Position numbers and translations under genes: made by a program
Assembly: GCF_002210295.1 (NCBI RefSeq)
Contig: NZ_MWQH01000007.1
Span: forward strand, 100,390 to 164,389
Origin: Fibrobacter sp. UWB5
Lineage (GTDB): Bacteria; Fibrobacterota; Fibrobacteria; Fibrobacterales; Fibrobacteraceae
Direction: 5' to 3'
Length of the DNA stretch: 64,000 bases
The notes under the pieces: model-generated
What the model was told of the DNA's origin: nothing
The model's database searches: none
Seen by the model: only the letters and a program-made list of their open reading frames with translations
Shown here: positions 58,825 to 64,000 of the stretch, one piece after another
Position numbering within the stretch: position 1 is the stretch's first letter
Layout: the number at the start of each line of letters is the position of its first letter

Positions 58825-61443
58825 ATGAATGCAAAGATTCTTTCTTTGGTGTTTGGCAGCACGCTCGCTTTTGCAGGTGCCGCCGCTGCCGCCACTCAGG
58901 CGACATTCTATGTTTCCCCTTCGGGCAATGATGCTGCCGCGGGTACAAAAGAGGCTCCCTTCAAGACCATTACGCAGGCACAAAAAGCCGTGCGCGCTAT
59001 TAATGGTTCTATGACCGGCGACATCGAAGTCATTCTTCGCGAAGGTACTTACGCATTGCCCGCCACAATCGGCTTTGACGAACGCGACGGCGGTAAAGAC
59101 GGCCACTACGTGCGTTATAAAGCGGCCGATGGCGAAAAGCCGCTCATTACCGGCGGCATGCAGATTACCGGCTGGACCATTCACGACGAGGCGAACAACA
59201 TCTGGAAAGCCGAAGGCGTCGACGGCCGTTTCCGCCAGCTTTACGTGAACAACCGCAAGGCAGTTCGCGCATGTTTCCCCAACGTGATTGATGCAAAGGA
59301 AAAAGGCAACGGCGGTTTCGACCACGATTTCGTGCGCCTCACGAAGGTGGACTCTTCGGGCCGCGCCTTCGATGTCTCTGCCGACTACATCAAGAATATC
59401 AAGAACATCGAAGACGTCGAAATCCACTTGATGATTGCCTGGTCCGAAAACATTTTGCGCTTGGAAAAGGCCCAGGTAAACGGCGGCACCGCAAAGCTCA
59501 TCCCCAAGGATCCTGAACGCACCAAGCTGTTCCACCGCGCTTTCCCCATGCTCGGCACCGCCTTCATGAGCAATCCGCCTAAGCAACAGGTTTTCTATCT
59601 CGAAAATTCCTACGACCTGATTGACGCTCCGGGTGAATGGTACCTGGACGAAAAGAATCAAACGCTTTATTACAAGCCCCGTGAAGGCGAAAGCATGGCG
59701 ACTGCCCACGTGGTTGCACCCCGCCTCAATACTTTGTTCAGCGTTTTGGGTAAAGACACCAAGAACAAGGTGGGCTACATGTCTTTCGAAGGCCTGATCT
59801 TTGCCCATTCCAACTATACCCGCCCGAGCGAAGAGGGCTTCTTGGATTTGCAGGCGGCAAATTTCAATGTAGACGTTCTTCCGGATCAGAGCCGCGGAAA
59901 CTGGGAAAAGCTGAACAGCAACAAGTACTTGCTGTGGCGCCCCGATGCGGCCTTCCGCGTTGAAAATGCCCATCATTTCCTGGTGCAGGGTAACGTATTC
60001 TCGCAGATTGCAGCCACCGGCCTTGACTTTGTCTCGGGTACCAATGACGACATGATCCAGGGCAATGCCTTCTTCGAAATCGGTGCTGCTGGCATTATGC
60101 TCGGCAAGTTCTATCAGGATTCCACGACTGAAATCCACATCGCCTATAATCCGAGCGACAAGGACGAAATCAGCACCCGCGATACGGTCAAGAACAACTT
60201 GGTCACTAACGTGACAAATGAACATCAAGGTGCCGTGGGTATTGGCGCCGGTTACCCCCGCTATGTGGTAATCGAACATAACGAAGTCTCTTACACTTAC
60301 TACTCCGGCATTTCCATTGGCTTTGGCTGGACAAAGCAGCAGACAGCCATGACCAATAACCATGTGAACTGGAACGAAATTCACCACATTGCGCGCTTGC
60401 TTTGCGACTCCGGTCCGATTTACACGCTCTCTAACCAGGGTACCGGCAGCGAAATCCAGCACAACTATATCCACGATAACGGAACGTCCAAGTGGGCGGA
60501 TTACTGGAATGTGCCCATCTACCTGGACGAAGGTTCCAGCGGCTTTACCGTGAAAGAAAACGTGTTCAAGAATTCCCCTGCAGGCGTGGGCCAGAATCAG
60601 GCGGGTCAGAATACCTTGCAACAGTCCAATAACTATTACAGCGATGACGTCGTGAACAACGCCGGTATCGAAAAGGCCTTCCGTTACATCCGCGACATCA
60701 AGGAAATTCCGCTCGCTGACTTTAACGGCGCTGTGACCCAGGAACCTTACAAGGCCATCTTTAGCGTACCGGGCTTTGTGCAGCTCGAAGACTACGATAT
60801 GGGCGGCCAGAGCGTATCGTTCTACGACAAGGACTTTGTGAACGAAGGTGGCGCCTACCGCGAAGACGGTGTCGACATTGTGCAGATCGATTCTGCTGAC
60901 GCCAGCAAGGGTTACGCGATTGGTTACACCCAGGCAGGCGAATGGCTTGAATACAGCGTGAACGTAGTGACTACAAGCAAGTTCGTGTTCCGCGCCAGCG
61001 TGGCAGATGGCCTTGAAGGCGGTGGCATTCGACTCTTCATTGACGGCAAGGCCGTGACCGATACCGTTGCGGTGCCGCAGACCGAAGATTGGAACACCTA
61101 TACGCTCATGGATGGCGAAACTAGCGAAATCGAAAAGGGCGACCATGTGCTGCGCGTGCAGTTCACCGGTAGCTACGTGAATCTGGACTGGATCCAGTTC
61201 GCTCTCACCAAGGAAGAACTTAACACCACCGGCATTCGCAAGGTGCCGACCTACAGCATGGACTTTATGCCCAATATGCAGCGTTCGCTCAAGGTTTATG
61301 GCGCAAACGGCCGCTTTATGGGTAGCGTAGAACCGCGTGCAGGCCTTGCCCTCACCGAAACGCTCAAGGCAGCCGGCTTTGCCCAGGGTATCTACATGGT
61401 TCGCGGTTCTGGCGCCAAGGCGCTCCGTGTACAGCTCAAGTAG
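58825..61443 (+). CDS. Secreted right-handed beta-helix glycosidase (GH141-like) with CBM6
   Basis: An 872-residue exported protein. Signal peptide ends near AAAAAT. Residues 30-620 form a parallel beta-helix opening YVSPSGNDAAAGTKEAPFKT and carrying DSGPIYTLSNQGTGSEIQHN, typical of GH141-like enzymes (fucosidase or xylanase). A CBM6 from about 642 (PGFVQLEDYDMGGQ) and a tail LKVYGANGRFMGSVEPR...GIYMVRGSG follow. Start ATG 58825 has GAGG upstream; GTG 58813 is an alternative. Activity is uncertain, but fusion to CBM6 favours xylan. Confidence 0.8.
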   Translation: MNAKILSLVFGSTLAFAGAAAAATQATFYVSPSGNDAAAGTKEAPFKTITQAQKAVRAINGSMTGDIEVILREGTYALPATIGFDERDGGKDGHYVRYKAADGEKPLITGGMQITGWTIHDEANNIWKAEGVDGRFRQLYVNNRKAVRACFPNVIDAKEKGNGGFDHDFVRLTKVDSSGRAFDVSADYIKNIKNIEDVEIHLMIAWSENILRLEKAQVNGGTAKLIPKDPERTKLFHRAFPMLGTAFMSNPPKQQVFYLENSYDLIDAPGEWYLDEKNQTLYYKPREGESMATAHVVAPRLNTLFSVLGKDTKNKVGYMSFEGLIFAHSNYTRPSEEGFLDLQAANFNVDVLPDQSRGNWEKLNSNKYLLWRPDAAFRVENAHHFLVQGNVFSQIAATGLDFVSGTNDDMIQGNAFFEIGAAGIMLGKFYQDSTTEIHIAYNPSDKDEISTRDTVKNNLVTNVTNEHQGAVGIGAGYPRYVVIEHNEVSYTYYSGISIGFGWTKQQTAMTNNHVNWNEIHHIARLLCDSGPIYTLSNQGTGSEIQHNYIHDNGTSKWADYWNVPIYLDEGSSGFTVKENVFKNSPAGVGQNQAGQNTLQQSNNYYSDDVVNNAGIEKAFRYIRDIKEIPLADFNGAVTQEPYKAIFSVPGFVQLEDYDMGGQSVSFYDKDFVNEGGAYREDGVDIVQIDSADASKGYAIGYTQAGEWLEYSVNVVTTSKFVFRASVADGLEGGGIRLFIDGKAVTDTVAVPQTEDWNTYTLMDGETSEIEKGDHVLRVQFTGSYVNLDWIQFALTKEELNTTGIRKVPTYSMDFMPNMQRSLKVYGANGRFMGSVEPRAGLALTETLKAAGFAQGIYMVRGSGAKALRVQLK

Positions 61444-61463
61444 AGTTTACTCCTTGCCTAATT

Positions 61464-61500
61464 GCCACCTGGAATTCCTTCCGGGTGGCTTTTTTTTTGT
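61464..61500 (+). terminator. Terminator at the end of the hemicellulase locus
   Basis: GCCACC.../...GGGTGGC stem followed by nine T. Confidence 0.8.
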
Positions 61501-61570
61501 AAAAAAACGGCCTTTAAGAAATTTTTTTCTTAAAACTATTGACTTTTGGTAATAAATTTTATAAAATTAG

Positions 61571-61582
61571 ATTGTATACAAT
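61571..61582 (+). promoter_or_regulatory. OhrR-type operator palindrome
   Basis: ATTGTATACAAT, a perfect 12-bp palindrome built of TACAAT half-sites, as in OhrR operators. It lies downstream of a TTGACT...TATAAA promoter (61539-61566) and before the peroxidase gene. Confidence 0.65.
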
Positions 61583-61634
61583 TAAATGCAGCGCGACCAA
61601 GCGCCGACACCTTCAAAAAAAACGGAGGCTCATT

Positions 61635-62180
61635 ATGGCAACCATCTACGATTTCACCCTCACCGACGGCAAGGGTAACCAGGTCCCGCTCGCAAACTTC
61701 AAGGGCAAGGTAATGCTCATCGTGAACACCGCGACCGGCTGCGGTTTTACCCCGCACTACAAGCCCATCGAACAGATGTATTCCGACTTCCACGACAAGG
61801 GTTTCGAAGTCATCGATGTTCCCTGCAACCAGTTCAAGGGCCAGACCCCCGGCACCGACGACGAAATCCACGAATTCTGCACGCTCCATTACGGCACCGA
61901 ATTCCCGCAAATGAAAAAGTCCGACGTGAACGGCCCCAACGAACTGCCGCTCTACACCTATCTGAAATCGCAGAAAGGTTTCGAAGGTTTCGGCTTTGGC
62001 GTGAAGGCCGCCGCCATGGCGCTTTTGCTCAAGAGCATTGACAAGGACTACAAGAAAAATCCCGACATCAAGTGGAACTTCACCAAGTTCGTCGTGGACC
62101 GTGAAGGCAACGTGGTCGCACGCTTCGAACCCACCGCCGACATGGACGATGTGCGCGCCTGTGTAGAGAAGTTGCTCTAG
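61635..62180 (+). CDS. Glutathione peroxidase family protein
   Basis: A 181-residue thioredoxin-fold peroxidase. The peroxidatic Cys is in NTATGCGFTPHY near residue 36 (Cys not Sec), and the Gln and Trp partner motifs are VPCNQFKGQ and KWNFTKFVVD. It probably reduces organic or lipid peroxides using thioredoxin. Start ATG 61635 has SD ACGGAGG. It lies 8 bp before the OhrR-like gene in one operon. Confidence 0.93.
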   Translation: MATIYDFTLTDGKGNQVPLANFKGKVMLIVNTATGCGFTPHYKPIEQMYSDFHDKGFEVIDVPCNQFKGQTPGTDDEIHEFCTLHYGTEFPQMKKSDVNGPNELPLYTYLKSQKGFEGFGFGVKAAAMALLLKSIDKDYKKNPDIKWNFTKFVVDREGNVVARFEPTADMDDVRACVEKLL

Positions 62181-62188
62181 GAGACACC

Positions 62189-62623
62189 ATGGACTGCCCC
62201 CAGCTAAAACTCGAAAACCAGCTGTGCTTTCCGCTGTATGCCGCGTCCAAAGAGATCACGCGCCGCTACGCCCCGTACCTGGAACCGCTCGACCTCACGT
62301 ACACGCAGTACATTGTGATGCTCGTGCTGTGGGAAGAAAAAAAATGCAACGTCTCGGAACTCGGCAAGAAACTGTTCCTCGATTCCGGCACGCTCACCCC
62401 GCTTTTGAAAAAGCTCGAAGCCAAGGGCTACATCCAGCGCACCCGCGAACAGAGCGACGAGCGCTGCCTTTCCGTAAGCCTCACCGCCGAAGGCGAATCG
62501 CTCAAGCGCCAAGCCGCAAGCGTCCCCAAGTCCATGGCCAGCTGCGTGAACCTCTCCGAGTCCGAAGCAAAGACCTTGTACACTCTGCTGTACAAGGTTT
62601 TGGAAGGGTTCAAGGAAGGGTGA
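62189..62623 (+). CDS. MarR-family peroxide sensor (OhrR-like)
   Basis: A 144-residue winged-helix repressor. The N-terminus ENQLCFPLYAASKEI carries Cys13, matching the reactive Cys of OhrR, and the wing SGTLTPLLKKLEAKGYIQRT contacts DNA. It is predicted to release the operator at 61571 when oxidised by organic peroxides, so it regulates its own operon with the peroxidase. SD GGAG. Confidence 0.9.
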   Translation: MDCPQLKLENQLCFPLYAASKEITRRYAPYLEPLDLTYTQYIVMLVLWEEKKCNVSELGKKLFLDSGTLTPLLKKLEAKGYIQRTREQSDERCLSVSLTAEGESLKRQAASVPKSMASCVNLSESEAKTLYTLLYKVLEGFKEG

Positions 62624-62873
62624 GTTGTTTCTCAAATTCTCTAACAGGTTGTTGGAGTTTTTCGCTTTCTAATTCTCCAACGGCCCGTTGGAGTTTTTGC
62701 ACAGCCTCTTTCTGCGTGTAGAAACAGTACCATTTCTTCATATACCACAGATTCGACACAGAAAATCCGTCTGCATCGGGAAATTCCCGCCGCAAATCCA
62801 AACTGAGTTGCTTCACGACTCCCGAACCCCAGCGCTCCTTAATCAGAATCAATATGGATATTGTGAGATTCAA
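62610..62873 (-). pseudogene. N-terminal fragment of a DUF1016 (YhcG-type) nuclease
   Basis: An 87-residue frame matches the N-terminal DUF1016 region: ERWGSGVVKQLSLDLRREFP then GFSVSNLWYMKKWYCFYTQ. The real family is about 350 residues with a PD-(D/E)XK nuclease domain, which is absent here, and the frame lacks the family's usual first 20 residues. It is probably a decayed gene fragment. The rest of 62874-63050 shows no intact gene. Confidence 0.6.
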
Positions 62874-63000
62874 TCTTTCGATTTCTCATAAAAGACCTCT
62901 CTTTAATAACAATACAAAGGCAAAAATACGCAGATGCACAACGTATGTTGAGCCTTATATTTCTAGTTTTTATGGGATGCTCTTGCGGTGCTGCTTGTCG

Positions 63001-63025
63001 AGTTGTCGCAAAATTTGCGACAACT
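63001..63025. repeat. Perfect 25-bp palindrome
   Basis: AGTTGTCGCAAA-A-TTTGCGACAACT, 12-bp arms with a single central base, downstream of the DUF3800 stop. Confidence 0.9.
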
Positions 63026-63027
63026 GT

Positions 63028-63044
63028 CCCCTGAATTCGAGGGG
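63028..63044. repeat. Short inverted repeat next to the 25-bp palindrome
   Basis: CCCCT-GAATTCG-AGGGG; immediately follows the palindrome and precedes the DUF3800 stop codon. Possibly the minus-strand mRNA 3' end. Confidence 0.5.
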
Positions 63045-63050
63045 TTTAAA

Positions 63051-63749
63051 TTAGGCGGGGAACATTTTCTTTTGAAGAGGCTTAATGAACTGTTTTCTCA
63101 ATTCACGCTTGCTATGGAATATCAGTTGTTCCGATCTGGATAACTCGCCATGTTCGCATTTTAAATCAAGCAGTTCGAGAGTGCAAATCAAGTCCGCTAC
63201 TTGGAACAATTTGTAGTCGATAGGTAAGACTTTTCTATACGAATAAGTCGATAGCTCCGTTGACATCGCAAAATTCAAGATACGGTTTAACTCCGTTTGC
63301 CCGTTATCATAATATAAAACAACGTCGTCAAATTTTTGGAAAAAAGCAAGATTGTCTCGAATGAACGAAGACAAAACCTTAGCCATTTGCCCTTCTAGCA
63401 AGAAGGCATCATCAAATAATTTCTTTTCAAAGACGAATGTCCTGTATTGAATCGGGCATCTCATCGCAAAAAAGAAGAGACTTGCAAAAAGGGCTCTCCT
63501 TTTATTTGGAGGTTCGTTTGCGTAAATTTCTTCTCGGCGAATCAGCGGAGCTGTGTGAATAGCAAATTTTTCACCATAACCCAAGGAACGAACCTTCGCA
63601 TCTAGGTTGCGGACCTGCTCGGAGATGTCCATAGATTGGTCATGAAGGATCATCGTGATTATGTAATAGGGCGTGATATGGTTGTAGGCACCAAAATCTC
63701 CGCTTTCATCCACAAAAATGCTAAGGCTGTTGTTCACGAACGCTTCCAA
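63051..63749 (-). CDS. DUF3800 family protein
   Basis: A 232-residue cytoplasmic protein. The N-terminal FVDESGDFG and later DYKLFQVADLICTLE motifs place it in DUF3800, a family with an RNase H-like fold often found on mobile or defence islands; activity is unknown. The start is uncertain: TTG 63749 gives the full frame, and GTG 63737 has GGAAG upstream and begins just before the conserved domain. AT content is higher than in the hemicellulase region, hinting at acquisition. Confidence 0.8.
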   Translation of the reverse strand: MEAFVNNSLSIFVDESGDFGAYNHITPYYIITMILHDQSMDISEQVRNLDAKVRSLGYGEKFAIHTAPLIRREEIYANEPPNKRRALFASLFFFAMRCPIQYRTFVFEKKLFDDAFLLEGQMAKVLSSFIRDNLAFFQKFDDVVLYYDNGQTELNRILNFAMSTELSTYSYRKVLPIDYKLFQVADLICTLELLDLKCEHGELSRSEQLIFHSKRELRKQFIKPLQKKMFPA

Positions 63750-63751
63750 AT

Positions 63752-63778
63752 AAAAATGGCGGGTCAGTCTGCCCGCCT
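63752..63778 (-). terminator. Hairpin just upstream of the DUF3800 start
   Basis: GGCGGG/CCCGCC stem; on the minus strand it is followed by ATTTTTATTT. It may end a transcript entering from the right, or form a 5' leader hairpin. A weaker dyad follows at 63784-63812. From there to 64000 the sequence is AT-rich with no gene or clear signal seen. Confidence 0.55.
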
Positions 63779-64000
63779 AGTTAGGTTGAACCTGGGTCTT
63801 TCGACCAGTTCATTGTTAATATACCTAATTTCGGCAAAGAAGTCAAGTGATTGCTAAAATTTTATCGAAAAATCATCATTTCCTCCAAGATTCAAGATAG
63901 GTAAACTTTTCACGTAATAATATACATAATTACAAAGTCATTTTCTGGACTATGCAGGAGTTTAATAAGAGGGTAGCATAAGCTACTATATTCATTGCGC

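Noticed and set aside
61539..61544. TTGAC near the peroxidase promoter as another hemicellulase palindrome
   Set aside because: Right half reads GTAAT and it fits a normal -35 position; it lacks the 44-nt spacing.
1..64000. CRISPR arrays, insertion sequences or rRNA genes
   Set aside because: No regularly spaced repeats, transposase motifs or rRNA-like sequence were seen on reading through the window.

Overview
This window looks like a chromosome segment of a fibre-degrading Fibrobacter (F. succinogenes or a close relative). The basis is a TIGR02147-type regulator, a fibro-slime protein, a long series of secreted hemicellulases with CBM6 modules and Fibrobacter-type C-terminal tails, and Fibrobacter-like codon use. 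The species is inferred from gene content; no search was run.

Layout. (1) 1-9.3 kb: two paralogous membrane diguanylate cyclases (the first cut by the window edge), a phosphoglucosamine/phosphomannomutase, a tandem pair of secreted CE1-like esterases, an Hsp20 chaperone and a MATE transporter fused to a HATPase-like domain. (2) 9.3-31 kb: mostly housekeeping. It holds a TolC-like protein, tRNA-Val(CAC), a PTS IIA protein, aroD-pyrC, a compact run hisE-hisG-EAL/HDOD-recR-engB-mlaE-mlaF, several c-di-GMP proteins, a DivIVA-like protein, metH, and a zinc operon (zur, a small His/Cys-rich membrane protein, znuA, znuC, znuB, a secreted protein) headed by Zur-box-like dyads. (3) 31.4-61.4 kb: a hemicellulose-degradation locus on one strand. 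A TIGR02147 regulator and a lipoprotein lead into GH43, GH43, GH30, CE6, CE6, GH43, CE1, GH27, GH127, a fibro-slime protein, GH5 and a GH141-like enzyme. Together these would remove arabinose, acetyl, ferulate and galactose decorations and cut the xylan backbone. (4) 61.5-64 kb: a glutathione peroxidase with an OhrR-like regulator, then a DUF1016 fragment and a DUF3800 gene in an AT-rich, palindrome-bearing flank.

The main new observation is a shared promoter module. Eleven promoters carry a 15-bp palindrome, T(T/G)GAC-N5-GTC(A/C)A or a degenerate form, whose gene-proximal edge lies 43-45 nt before a TA(A/G/T)TTT box. They serve eight hemicellulase genes, both tandem esterases 25 kb away, and the TIGR02147 gene itself. 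This defines a probable local hemicellulose regulon, and the TIGR02147/lipoprotein pair is a candidate, probably autoregulated, regulator. Other points of interest are a 27-residue membrane peptide ORF overlapping the end of the second CE6 gene, a 15-codon leader ORF before the third GH43, the small zinc-operon protein, and the MATE-HATPase fusion.
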